Source: Mycobacterium mantenii (GTDB lineage: Bacteria > Actinomycetota > Actinomycetes > Mycobacteriales > Mycobacteriaceae). From it: a stretch of 64,000 nt of DNA. Each line of letters begins with the position of its first letter. Positions within the stretch are counted from its first letter, which is position 1. Below, piece by piece: positions 1 to 7,666 of the stretch. The notes under the pieces were generated by a model. It saw nothing but the letters and a program-made list of their open reading frames with translations, searched no databases and was not told where the DNA came from. The position numbers and the translations under genes are program-made. The stretch covers positions 5,022,001 to 5,086,000 of the forward strand of contig NZ_AP022590.1 in NCBI RefSeq assembly GCF_010731775.1. The letters run 5' to 3'.

Positions 1-713
1 GCCACGGCAGTGGCAAGCCGCAGCACCGCACTTTCCCGGGCCGCGAAGGCACGCTCGGCGGTGATGTCGCGGATCGTTCCGACGTAGGCGTCTCGATCGC
101 TGCCGGTTTCCTTGACCGCGTTGATGCTCACCTTCACCCACGCCAGGTGGCCGTCGGCATGGCGGATCGGTGTTTCGTAGTCGGCCCGGCCGTGGGTCAG
201 CACCAGCGATATCTGTTCGGCCGCCGTCTTCGTGTCGACCAGCCAGGGGTGCGGCCACTTGTACGGCAGGCCCTCGTTGGGAAATCCGAGGATATCGATG
301 AAGGCACTGTTCATCTCGACCACGGAGCCGTCGTGATCGGCGACGAAGAAGCCTTCCTGCAGCGAATTCACCAGTGCGGTGCGGAACTTGTCGCGGTCTT
401 CCAGCCCCTCGGCGCGGGCCCGCTGTTCGGCGTAGCGCCTGTTGCCGTCGATGAAGCCGCGTGTTGCGACATCAAGCGGAACCAGCAGCTGCAGGAGGAA
501 TTCCAGCGCGATCGGCGCATCGATGCGCACGTCTTGCGAGATTTCGAAGACCAGGCGGACGTGCTGCTCGATGATTTCGAGCAGGCTGACTTGTTCCTGC
601 AGGGCCCTGCGTCCGAGCTCATTGCCGATCGACAGGCTGGCCTCGTCGTGCGAGTCCAGATAGGCGCGGAGCGCGGCCTCGTACTGCTCGTGAAAGTCGT
701 TGTCAGCGCTCAA
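1..713 (-). CDS. PAS-domain stress-signalling protein, C-terminus beyond window
   Basis: This is the last gene seen of the stressosome operon; it runs off the left edge, so only about 237 residues are visible. Residues 1-110 are helical and resemble the N-terminal domains of RsbU/RsbR-type regulators. A linker (about 110-125) leads to a PAS domain (about 125-225, with GFFVADHDGSVVEMN and a terminal DITAERAFAARE signature). The missing output domain may be a PP2C/SpoIIE phosphatase, as in RsbU, or a kinase; the sequence does not decide. The TTG start is chosen because its TTGA overlaps the stop of the rsbX-like gene, with GGGGAG 10 bases upstream. Confidence 0.8.
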   Translation of the reverse strand, partial: MSADNDFHEQYEAALRAYLDSHDEASLSIGNELGRRALQEQVSLLEIIEQHVRLVFEISQDVRIDAPIALEFLLQLLVPLDVATRGFIDGNRRYAEQRARAEGLEDRDKFRTALVNSLQEGFFVADHDGSVVEMNSAFIDILGFPNEGLPYKWPHPWLVDTKTAAEQISLVLTHGRADYETPIRHADGHLAWVKVSINAVKETGSDRDAYVGTIRDITAERAFAARESAVLRLATAV

Positions 714-1339
714 GTTCTTTTTACTCCCCTGTGACGCGCCGCCAGCACCATCGCATCGTCGGTCTCTTTTGCATCCTTGCCGAGGAGTCCCTCGGCGATA
801 GCGACAGCGGTGGCCGAGAAGTCGATGTGGTCCAGGTAGTCTTCGGCGATTCCGTCGGTGCTCATCACAAGCAGATCGCCGGGGCGGATCGAAACCACTT
901 GTGCTGGAATGATTTCCGGTATTCGGTAGCCGACGATGCCTCCGATAAGCCTTGCGCTGGACCGAATCTGGATACCGGTTGGCGCCTTGGCCACCAGCTC
1001 GGCGGTGACATTGCCGACGCCGGCCCAGGTGAGCGTGTTGGCGGCGAAATCCATCCGCGCCAACGTCATTGCGACTCCGCGGGTGCCGACCAACACGCGG
1101 TGGCAGAGCTGGATCAGCACCTCGACACGCTCTGTGCTGGCGCGCGTGACCACGTCGACGGCGCGCAGCGCGGCCTCCGCGGCGGCGGGCCCATGGCCGA
1201 GGCCGTCGACCATCCCGAACAGCGCGGCCTCACCGCCGACATCGACGGCGATCCCCCGGTCACCGGAGGTGTGTTCGCTGGGCAAAGGCCGACCCGCCCT
1301 TGCCCATTCGATAGGTCCGAAGCGACCGCTCTCATGCAC
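710..1339 (-). CDS. rsbX: RsbX-like PP2C/SpoIIE serine phosphatase
   Basis: A 209-residue single-domain SpoIIE/PP2C phosphatase. Metal-binding acidic positions are visible in the FGMVDGLGHGP segment (about 42-52) and in STDGIAEDYLD (about 160-170). In Bacillus, RsbX dephosphorylates RsbS and RsbR to reset the stressosome; its place directly after RsbT here supports that role. The gene overlaps rsbT by 8 bases and the next gene by a TTGA, so expression is likely coupled. The role is inferred from family and context. Confidence 0.85.
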   Translation of the reverse strand: MHESGRFGPIEWARAGRPLPSEHTSGDRGIAVDVGGEAALFGMVDGLGHGPAAAEAALRAVDVVTRASTERVEVLIQLCHRVLVGTRGVAMTLARMDFAANTLTWAGVGNVTAELVAKAPTGIQIRSSARLIGGIVGYRIPEIIPAQVVSIRPGDLLVMSTDGIAEDYLDHIDFSATAVAIAEGLLGKDAKETDDAMVLAARHRGVKRT

Positions 1340-1739
1340 GAGGGGGAACCCATTTCCACATTTCGATGACGGTTCCCTGTCCCAGTGTGGATTCGACGAC
1401 CAACCGGTCCATCAGGCGGCGGGCGCCCGGCAAACCCAAGCCCAGCCCTCGTCCGGTCGTGTAACCGTCTTCCATCGCCCGTTCGATGTCGGCGATGCCG
1501 GGGCCCTGGTCCTCGGCGCGTACCACCAGGGCCTTACGCCCCTCGCGGTCGGCGATGGCGACCCGGACGGCGCCGCGGCCGGCGTAGCTGGTGATATTCC
1601 GGGCGATCTCGGAGATCGCCGTGGCGATCATTGTGACGTCGGTGAGGGAGAATCCCAAATCAAGGGCGAGCTCGTGTCCGGCTTTGCGGGCTTCGACGAT
1701 GTCGTCGGGGTGGTCGATGGCGACGACGATATCAGCCAC
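1332..1739 (-). CDS. rsbT: RsbT-like serine/threonine kinase (switch protein)
   Basis: A 135-residue GHKL-fold kinase of the RsbT/RsbW family. The N box is SEIARN (about 43-48), the G1 box is DQGPGI and the G2 box is GLGLGLPG, so all ATP-binding motifs are intact. RsbT is normally sequestered by RsbR-RsbS complexes, phosphorylates both under stress, and is released to activate a downstream phosphatase. It lies between rsbS and rsbX-like genes with 8-base overlaps on both sides. Confidence 0.9.
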   Translation of the reverse strand: MADIVVAIDHPDDIVEARKAGHELALDLGFSLTDVTMIATAISEIARNITSYAGRGAVRVAIADREGRKALVVRAEDQGPGIADIERAMEDGYTTGRGLGLGLPGARRLMDRLVVESTLGQGTVIEMWKWVPPRA

Positions 1740-2121
1740 CGCCGTCGAACCCGATCGTTGACTTCCCCGCTGCGCCTTGGCGATTCAGCAGCGCGAGGCC
1801 CTCTTCGAGATCCAGCGCGGTGTTCATGTCGTCGAACGCCAGACCAAGCTGGACCATTGCGAAGGCGACCTCCGGCTGCAAACCGACGATCACGGTGTCC
1901 GCGCCGCGCAGCCGGGTCATGTGCGCAATCGTCCGCAGCGACCGGGCGGCGAAGGAATCCATCACATCGATGGCGGTGACGTCGACGATGATGCCCTGCG
2001 CGCGGAACTGGCTGACCCGTTCCATCAGGTCGTAGCGCAGGCGTTCGGCGTCGGAGTCGGTGAGGGCGGCCTGTACCGACGCGATGAGGATCGAGCCCTG
2101 TTTCAGGATCGGTACTGGCAT
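1732..2121 (-). CDS. rsbS: RsbS-like STAS antagonist of the stressosome
   Basis: A 129-residue single STAS domain. The segment DVTAIDVMDSFAAR places Ser56 at the position of the phosphorylated Ser59 of Bacillus RsbS. RsbS forms the scaffold with RsbR and captures RsbT. The gene follows the RsbR-like gene by 22 bases and overlaps rsbT. The order R-S-T-X is the classical stressosome order. Confidence 0.9.
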   Translation of the reverse strand: MPVPILKQGSILIASVQAALTDSDAERLRYDLMERVSQFRAQGIIVDVTAIDVMDSFAARSLRTIAHMTRLRGADTVIVGLQPEVAFAMVQLGLAFDDMNTALDLEEGLALLNRQGAAGKSTIGFDGGG

Positions 2122-2143
2122 GGGGTGCTCGTATCGATGGTGC

Positions 2144-3046
2144 TTATCCGGTCTGCTCGCCGGTGCGGGTCACCTCGTAACCCAGCAGGCGTTCGGCTTC
2201 CTCGATGCCGCCCTGCAGGTCACCGACGGCGTTCATCTTCGACAGGTCCAGCCCGATCGTCACCAGCGTCAGCGCGATCTCGGAGGACAGGCCGGTGATG
2301 ATCACGCTGGCGCCCATCAGGCCGGACGCGTCGACCGTCTGCACCAGGTGGTTGGCCACCGTCGAGTCGATGGTCGGCACACCGGTGATGTCGATGACCA
2401 CCACTTTGGCGCGGTTCGCGCGGATGGCCCGCAGCAGCTGTTCGGTGACCTGGCGGGCGCGCTGGCTGTCCAGCACGCCGATGATCGGCAGGATCAGCAG
2501 TTGCTCACGCACCTGCAGCACCGGCGTCGACAGCTCTCGGATGGCCTCCTGCTGCTGGCGGATGATGCGCTCGCGTTCCTGCACGAAGCTGACACCCACG
2601 GTGTTGGCGATGCGGTTGGCCGCCGGTTCGTAGGCGTCCAGCACCCGGTTGAGCATCTCGAACTCGGTCTGATACTTCTCGAACAGCGAGCGGGCGAGCA
2701 CGTCACGCAGCAGCAAGACGATGCCGAGCACCTCGTCGGTCTCCACGCCTCGCGGAATGATGCGTTCGGACAGGTCACGGGCGTAGGCCTGCAGCGCCTC
2801 GACGCTACCGGTCTCGAGCACCTCGACGTAGTTGTCATAGACCGCCGTGGCTTCGGAGAAGAGCTCCTCCGGCGTCATCGCGGTGAGCAGCTCGGCCTCG
2901 GTGATGCGGCGGGCCCATTCCTCCCGGAGAACGGTTCGGTTCTGCCGGAGATGCTGAACTAGCTGGGGAAGCAGCCCCTCACTGGAAATGCCGACGGTCT
3001 GCGCTGCGGTGCCAGTACTGTTGAACTCCGACGGCGAATCTGACAT
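2144..3046 (-). CDS. rsbR: RsbR-like stressosome co-antagonist/sensor
   Basis: A 300-residue protein: a helical N-terminal sensor domain (about 25-165, RsbRD-like, no obvious haem or flavin motif), a linker helix with ELSTPVLQV (Thr174) and a C-terminal STAS domain (about 175-290). Thr174 and Ser228, in TGVPTIDSTV, match the positions of the two phosphorylated threonines of RsbRA. AGGAGG sits just upstream of the ATG. It is the first gene of the stressosome operon and is divergent from rsfB. The signal sensed is unknown. Confidence 0.88.
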   Translation of the reverse strand: MSDSPSEFNSTGTAAQTVGISSEGLLPQLVQHLRQNRTVLREEWARRITEAELLTAMTPEELFSEATAVYDNYVEVLETGSVEALQAYARDLSERIIPRGVETDEVLGIVLLLRDVLARSLFEKYQTEFEMLNRVLDAYEPAANRIANTVGVSFVQERERIIRQQQEAIRELSTPVLQVREQLLILPIIGVLDSQRARQVTEQLLRAIRANRAKVVVIDITGVPTIDSTVANHLVQTVDASGLMGASVIITGLSSEIALTLVTIGLDLSKMNAVGDLQGGIEEAERLLGYEVTRTGEQTG

Positions 3047-3107
3047 ATGGCCTCCTCGGGCCTCCCGAGTACACGTCGCGCCCTGCGGTCTGTAGTTCCT
3101 GTTGCGA

Positions 3108-3124
3108 GACTAGCCTGGCTAGTC
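3108..3124. promoter_or_regulatory. 17-bp perfect palindrome in the rsbR-rsfB divergent promoter region
   Basis: GACTAGCC-T-GGCTAGTC has two exact 8-base arms around one base. It lies 62 bases upstream of the rsbR start and about 90 bases upstream of the rsfB start. A dimeric regulator could bind here and control both operons; no binding protein is evident from the sequence. Confidence 0.45.
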
Positions 3125-3214
3125 GCGGGGCACGTGTAGAGGGCATATTCTTCCCGCAGTTCGGAACGCAGGCTAGGGTTGAAGCACGCCACGGCCCAGG
3201 ACAAAGGATTGCCA

Positions 3215-3580
3215 TTGTCAGCTCCTGATTCGATTACCACGTTGGTTGAGGACCACGACGGGGTTTCCGTGGTCAGTGTCAGCGGCGAAATCGATTTGGT
3301 CACGGCTCCCGCCCTGGAACAAGCGATCGGCGCGGTCGTCTCCGAGGGTCCGGCGGCGCTGGTCATCGATCTGTCCGCGGTGGAATTTCTCGGCTCGGTC
3401 GGCCTGAAGATTCTGGCGGCGACCTACGAGAAGCTGGGCAGGGAGACGGGGTTCGGCGTGGTCGCACGGGGCCCGGCCACCCGCAGGCCGATCCACCTGA
3501 CCGGCCTGGACAAGACCTTCCCGCTGTACCCGACGCTCGACGATGCGTTGACCGGGGTGCGGGACGGCAAACTCAACTAG
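3215..3580 (+). CDS. rsfB: Anti-anti-sigma factor RsfB (STAS domain)
   Basis: A 121-residue STAS protein close to M. tuberculosis RsfB (Rv3687c). It binds the anti-SigF factor RsbW/UsfX and frees SigF. The phosphorylatable Ser61 lies in VEFLGSVGLK. I chose the TTG at 3215 because AAAGGA precedes it by 6 bases and the protein then begins SAPDS as in the ortholog; an in-frame start at 3179 is less likely. Its position next to a stressosome operon suggests the two act on the same stress pathway. Confidence 0.9.
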   Translation: MSAPDSITTLVEDHDGVSVVSVSGEIDLVTAPALEQAIGAVVSEGPAALVIDLSAVEFLGSVGLKILAATYEKLGRETGFGVVARGPATRRPIHLTGLDKTFPLYPTLDDALTGVRDGKLN

Positions 3581-3749
3581 CGATTCGCTGCCCCGGCGCG
3601 CAGTAGCGCGCCGCACCTTGCTGCACCACACCCATGCCGGTGAGCAGACTGCCGACAGGTGTAGTTGGCCGGCAACACCTTTGGCGCGATCGCGGCGAGT
3701 CTGATTGCTCATTGCCATCGAAGCTGGGTCCACACGTACCCCGGGTGCG

Positions 3750-4262
3750 ATGATCAGGGCTATGGACGTCGACCATCCGCAATCGGACCAGCGGTGGGAT
3801 CGCCAAGAGCGGGGCGAAACCGAAGTTCAACGGCTGGACCGCAATTGGAACAGCCTGCTGCAGGAGCTGCGGGTGGTTCAGACCGGGGTGCAGTTGCTGA
3901 CCGGTTTTCTGCTGACACTGCCGTTCCAGCAGCGCTTCGACGTGTTGGGGCCGCATATGCGCGTCGTCTATCTGGCCACCGTGGTGTCCGCGGTGTGTGC
4001 GACCGTTTTGCTGATCGCCCCGGTCGCGATGCACCGGATACTGTTCCGGCGCCATCGCCTTCAAGTCCTCGTGTCGGCCGCGCACCGGTGCGCCTATGCC
4101 GGGCTGGGCTTGCTCGGTCTGGCGCTGATCGGCCTGACCACGATCATTTTCGCCGCGGTGGCCGGACGAAGTGTGGGCCTCATAGCCGGGGCGTGTGCCC
4201 TGCCGCTGTTCGCCTTCTTCTGGTGGGTGCTGCCGCTGCTGCTGCGGAGCCACGGCGAATAG
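3750..4262 (+). CDS. DUF6328-type membrane protein
   Basis: About 170 residues with a hydrophilic, charged N-terminus (about 1-45) followed by roughly four membrane segments: VQLLTGFLLTLPF, a VYLATVVSAV segment, YAGLGLLGLALIGL and a final pair ending FFWWVLPLLL. It resembles DUF6328 family proteins of actinobacteria, whose function is unknown. The start could be the ATG at 3750 or the one at 3762; no strong ribosome site separates them. Confidence 0.75.
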   Translation: MIRAMDVDHPQSDQRWDRQERGETEVQRLDRNWNSLLQELRVVQTGVQLLTGFLLTLPFQQRFDVLGPHMRVVYLATVVSAVCATVLLIAPVAMHRILFRRHRLQVLVSAAHRCAYAGLGLLGLALIGLTTIIFAAVAGRSVGLIAGACALPLFAFFWWVLPLLLRSHGE

Positions 4263-4277
4263 CCGCGACCCCGTCGG

Positions 4278-4937
4278 TCAACGCCCAGAGGCGAGCGCCG
4301 CGATGCGGGAGGATTCCAGGTGTTCGAGCAGGTCGCGGGGATCGGCGAAGACGGGTTCGGCGCCCGCCTCCTGCAATTCCGCGCGGGCGATGCCGCCGCT
4401 CAGCAGTCCGATGCACGGCAATTCCGCGCCGGCAGCGGCGTGGGCGTCCCACACGGCGTCCCCGACGAACACGGCGTGCTCGGCATCCGCGCCGGCGCGG
4501 TCAAGCGCCACCCGCACGATGCCGGGCTCGGGTTTGGCGGTGTCGACGTCGCGCGATGACGTCGTCTCGGAGATGACGTCGTCGCAATCGAGCACTCTGC
4601 GCAGGATCTCCAGCTCGTCTTCGGGCGCCGAGCTGGCCAGCACGACCTGTAGACCCAGCTCGGCGACGCGGCGCAGCAGCGCTTGGGCGCCGGGCAAAGG
4701 TTGCAGCAGCGGCGTGATCTCCCGGTAGTACTGGCTGTGTTTGTCGCTGAGCCGCTCCTGCACGTCGGCCGGGGCGTCATCGGAGAGCGTTCGCACCAGC
4801 CTGGTGCCGTCCATGCCGATGCAGCGATGGATTTGCCAGGACGCCACCGCGATGCCCTCGGCGTCGAAGGCGCGCTGCCACGCATGGACGTGCAGGTAGT
4901 TGGAATCCACCAGGGTTCCATCGACGTCGAACAACAC
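4278..4937 (-). CDS. HAD-superfamily phosphatase (phosphoglycolate phosphatase-like)
   Basis: A 219-residue HAD hydrolase. Motif I is FDVDGTLVDS (nucleophile and acid Asp near residues 4 and 6), motif II is the LASSAP segment, and motif III/IV is AKPEPGI with VFVGDAVWDA. A small helical cap lies between motifs I and II. The GTG start leaves only three residues before motif I, so a slightly longer upstream start without a standard codon cannot be excluded. The substrate is unknown. It is convergent with the DUF6328-type gene. Confidence 0.85.
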   Translation of the reverse strand: MLFDVDGTLVDSNYLHVHAWQRAFDAEGIAVASWQIHRCIGMDGTRLVRTLSDDAPADVQERLSDKHSQYYREITPLLQPLPGAQALLRRVAELGLQVVLASSAPEDELEILRRVLDCDDVISETTSSRDVDTAKPEPGIVRVALDRAGADAEHAVFVGDAVWDAHAAAGAELPCIGLLSGGIARAELQEAGAEPVFADPRDLLEHLESSRIAALASGR

Positions 4938-5068
4938 GGCGGGCGTACCGCCATGCGCCGTCAGGGCCGGCTCCCGGCGTCGGTGGCGGGGCGTACGCCC
5001 GCGTGTGCTCGTGAAATCATGTGTGCTTCATACCCACGCCGGGCACGGCTGACACAGTCCGCGGTGTC

Positions 5069-5093
5069 GTTTGCGCCCCGGGATGACGGGTAC
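5069..5093 (+). promoter_or_regulatory. Consensus-type SigF promoter
   Basis: GTTT at 5069-5072 and GGGTAC at 5088-5093 are separated by exactly 15 bases, matching the mycobacterial SigF pattern GTTT-N15-17-GGGTAY. It is on the coding strand about 100 bases upstream of the UsfY-like gene. Confidence 0.6.
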
Positions 5094-5194
5094 CCGTGGG
5101 TGGTGTTCCGCAAGATCGGGGCGGTTTCGCCGTGCCCGTCAGTGGAATTTCGCCGCAACGAATAATACTGGTACACAATACGTTTCGACGAAGG

Positions 5195-5512
5195 ATGACG
5201 TTGGATTTCCGCAAGAACGCTCCAGTCGACCATGCCCGTACCACTCGCCAGCACGCCGGCGAATCCATCAGGAACGGTGCCAACGCCCCCGGCCTCCTCG
5301 GCTCGGCCGCCGCGGTTATCGCCATGACCGTGGGCCTGTTCGCCGTGGCGGCCGGACATCTGGTGGGAGGCGCCATTGCACTGGTCGTGTCCGCCGCACT
5401 GGGGGCGCTGAGCGCGGCCTGGCTGCTGCGTGCCCACCGCAGAGTTCGCGATGCCGAACTGCGCTGGCACGCCGTGTATTCCGACCACCCCGCGCCGCCG
5501 CCCAGCAGCTGA
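5195..5512 (+). CDS. UsfY-like small membrane protein
   Basis: A 105-residue protein. The N-terminal motif PVDHARTTRQHAGESI resembles the N-terminus of UsfY, encoded beside usfX-sigF in M. tuberculosis. Two membrane helices follow (about 37-58 and 62-82), then a short charged tail. AAGGA abuts the ATG, so translation may instead begin at the TTG two codons later, where spacing is better. The SigF-type promoter upstream fits a SigF regulon member. The function of UsfY is not established. Confidence 0.7.
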   Translation: MTLDFRKNAPVDHARTTRQHAGESIRNGANAPGLLGSAAAVIAMTVGLFAVAAGHLVGGAIALVVSAALGALSAAWLLRAHRRVRDAELRWHAVYSDHPAPPPSS

Positions 5513-5653
5513 GTGCCCATAGTTTGCCGGTCGCGCAGCACACCGCCGCCGAGCCCACGACCGTCGGCACCGCACCGGTGCCGTTGACGGGCCGCTGATG
5601 CCTGCCGGCCTGGTGTTGCGACCTGGTTCGCCGCAATTTTTTTGGGCTGCTTC

Positions 5654-5680
5654 GGTGTAGCGCGCCCCCGAACGGGGTAC
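5654..5680 (+). promoter_or_regulatory. Possible SigF-type promoter of the DUF4193 gene
   Basis: GGTGT at 5654-5658 and GGGTAC at 5675-5680 with 16 bases between fit the looser SigF consensus. It is 65 bases upstream of the DUF4193 start. The -35 match is weaker than that of the usfY-like promoter. Confidence 0.35.
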
Positions 5681-5744
5681 TGCCAGCGCCACGGGTGAGT
5701 ACAGCAAGGTGCGTCAACCCGTTCCATAGCAGGAAGGAACCCCG

Positions 5745-6047
5745 ATGGCGACCACCACTGACTACGACGCACGCCGTGTATCCGAGACCGACACCCAGGA
5801 CAAGTCCTCCCTTCCTGAACTGGCCCCGACCCTGCAGGGGTCTGCCACCACCGTGGTCGACGAGGACCCCAACGATGTGCACTTCTTCGAACTACCGGGC
5901 GCCGACCTGTCCGGGGAAGAGCTGTCGGTGACGGTGATTCCCCAGCGGGCCGACGAGTTCACCTGCTCGAGCTGCTTTTTGGTGCAGCACCGTAGCCGGA
6001 TGCGCGGCCCGAGCTCCGGCCTCCCGGTGTGCGCCGACTGCGCCTGA
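5745..6047 (+). CDS. DUF4193 zinc-ribbon protein
   Basis: A 100-residue protein of the DUF4193 family, a paralog of M. tuberculosis Rv2708c. The acidic N-terminal half is followed by the family block FELPGADLSGEELSV. Two CxxC pairs (TCSSC and VCADC, about residues 75-78 and 96-99) should bind one zinc ion. AGGAAGG precedes the ATG by 7 bases. The function is unknown; the family is often found near sigma-factor genes. Confidence 0.88.
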   Translation: MATTTDYDARRVSETDTQDKSSLPELAPTLQGSATTVVDEDPNDVHFFELPGADLSGEELSVTVIPQRADEFTCSSCFLVQHRSRMRGPSSGLPVCADCA

Positions 6048-6156
6048 CACCGGTGCGCCGCCCCGCGTCCCGCGGCGCGGCCGTGCACCTGCGCTGGATT
6101 GTCGGTGGCGTCCACTAGGTTCATCGAACAAGTCGGCGTCGGCACGTTGAGGAGCC

Positions 6157-6804
6157 ATGGAGAAGGTACTCGGGTCGCTCCTCGTGCTGGGGTTGGCGCT
6201 CCCTTGGTATTTCACGCAAAAGAGCACCGGCAGCCTGCCGGCGGGATGCGCGGCGGGACTGGGCGGGCTCGCCGCCGCGGTGGCCATTCTGTGGTGGCTT
6301 TCGGTGCAACGGGATCGCTACCAGGCCGACTCCCAGCGACGACGCGACCTCAAATGCGCGAAATCCGGGCTGCGGGCCATCGATCGGATGTCCGGCATCG
6401 AATTCGAGGAATTCGTTGCGGCACAGCTACGCATCGCGGGCTACACCGTGACACCCACGGCCAGCACCGGCGACTACGGCGTGGATCTGATCGCCAGAAA
6501 AGACGGTGCCCGCATGGCCGTTCAATGCAAGCGGCTGGCGAAGGCCGTGGGCGTGGCCGCGGTCCAGCAGGTCGTAGCCGGGGCGCTGCAGCATGGCTGT
6601 AACCGCACGGTCGTGGTGACCAACCAGACCTTCACCAAGGCGGCTCGCCAATTGGCGGTCACCCACCACTGCCGTCTGGTGGGGCGCACGCAGTTGCAGA
6701 GCTGGGCGCGCATCGCGCCCATTCCCGTGCGGGGTCCGCGGCGCACCCACGGGGTCGCGCCCCATACCGGGCCACGGCGGCTGGAAGCGGAGTGGGAAAG
6801 CTAG
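6157..6804 (+). CDS. Membrane-anchored Mrr-type restriction endonuclease-fold protein
   Basis: 215 residues with two N-terminal membrane segments (about 3-20 and 30-48) and a cytoplasmic Mrr_cat domain (about 75-180). The PD-(D/E)xK-type core is visible as GDYGVDLIA followed by AVQCKR, giving the D...QxK active site of type IV Mrr-like nucleases. Mrr-like enzymes cut modified DNA, but membrane-anchored members are uncharacterised. No methyltransferase or other restriction gene is beside it. Confidence 0.8.
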   Translation: MEKVLGSLLVLGLALPWYFTQKSTGSLPAGCAAGLGGLAAAVAILWWLSVQRDRYQADSQRRRDLKCAKSGLRAIDRMSGIEFEEFVAAQLRIAGYTVTPTASTGDYGVDLIARKDGARMAVQCKRLAKAVGVAAVQQVVAGALQHGCNRTVVVTNQTFTKAARQLAVTHHCRLVGRTQLQSWARIAPIPVRGPRRTHGVAPHTGPRRLEAEWES

Positions 6805-6849
6805 CGAGATGCCCTGGGCCGCGGCATGTTCGGCCCGAGCCCCGTGACG

Positions 6850-7125
6850 TCACCGCCGTGTTGCGCCCTCGATCACCCGGCGCGCGACGTCGCGCAGCGG
6901 GGTGTTCATGCTCTGCGACAGTTTGATCAGGGTGTTGAAGGCCGTCTGGTCGTCGAGGTCGTAGCGCTCGATGAGGATGCCTTTGGCCTGTCCGATCGTG
7001 TCGCGGGTGCTCAGGGCTTCCCGGAACTGTTGGTTGCGCACGACGTTGCTCCACGCCAGGGCGCCGAGCGTCGCGAAGATGGCGGCGATCCGGCGCGAGT
7101 CCTCGGAGAAGGCCCGCGGGTGGTC
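6850..7125 (-). pseudogene. Truncated GAF-ANTAR regulator (C-terminal ANTAR domain only)
   Basis: The reading frame from about 7125 down to the stop at 6850 encodes the end of a GAF domain (SEDSRRIAAIF) and a complete ANTAR RNA-binding domain (RDTIGQAKGILIERY through DVARRVI). Full-length family members carry about 130 more N-terminal residues. Family similarity stops abruptly near 7120, where unrelated sequence begins. The loss marks the left edge of the accessory segment. No plausible start with a ribosome site remains. Confidence 0.75.
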
Positions 7126-7279
7126 CACGCGGCATGCACGCAGGGCCCTTCGAGGTGGCGCTGCTGGAATTCGTCGAGCAACCCGGCGCAGTCGTGCGTG
7201 ACCGACGGAGTGCCGACCTCGTTCTGTCGGCTGGTAACGGTGATCCCCGCTTCCTGAGCACCCGGTACCCAGCGCGCGG

Positions 7280-7429
7280 TCGCCCTGGCAGGTCTTCGAG
7301 CACTTAGCCGCCCTGGCGCAGCGGATGCACGCTAATGGTGAGTCGGCGAGCACGATTGCCAACGCCCTCGGTGTGAGCCGGGCGACGGTATACCGCGTCT
7401 TGGCTGAACAGAGGGCTGAGGGCGATTGA
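7280..7429 (+). pseudogene. Serine recombinase (resolvase/invertase) C-terminal HTH remnant
   Basis: The frame ending in TGA at 7427 encodes ALAQRMHANGESASTIAN followed by ALGVSRATVYRVLAEQ. This is the helix-turn-helix DNA-binding tail of Tn3-resolvase/Hin-type serine recombinases. The catalytic domain with its serine is absent, so it is a remnant of a lost mobile element. Confidence 0.7.
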
Positions 7430-7474
7430 GAGGATGCTGCGCCGCTCTCGCGTCGGACACGCGACTCGCGCAAC

Positions 7475-7610
7475 TCAACTAGGGTGTTCGAGTTCGGTTT
7501 GGGCCTGGTCGATTTGGTCGTATGCGTACGTGACCATCGCGTTGGTGGTCATCGTCTCACCCTTGCGGGCAAGCGATTCGTAGGTCGCCTTGCCGAGCAC
7601 ATCGCGCGGA
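7475..7610 (-). pseudogene. C-terminal tail remnant of a mycobacterial regulatory ATPase-like protein
   Basis: About 40 residues are readable on this strand (VLGKATYESLARKGETM followed by VTYAYDQIDQAQ) before a stop at 7475. They resemble the conserved tails of large mycobacterial ATPase/LuxR-type regulators, as I recall them. The frame is closed by a stop near 7617, so nothing upstream survives. The assignment rests on short similarity and is tentative. Confidence 0.4.
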
Positions 7611-7666
7611 TCGCGTCCTCTGCATCACCACGGACGCGGGACGGCGCCACTGCCGGAGTATCCGCT

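Noticed and set aside
5635..5645. Run of seven T after the UsfY-like gene as a terminator
   Set aside because: No stem-loop of useful length directly precedes it.
7137..7256. Plus-strand frame with GPFEVALLEFVEQPGAVVRD
   Set aside because: Protein-like locally, but short, without start or family match, and at a rearrangement junction; not enough to call.
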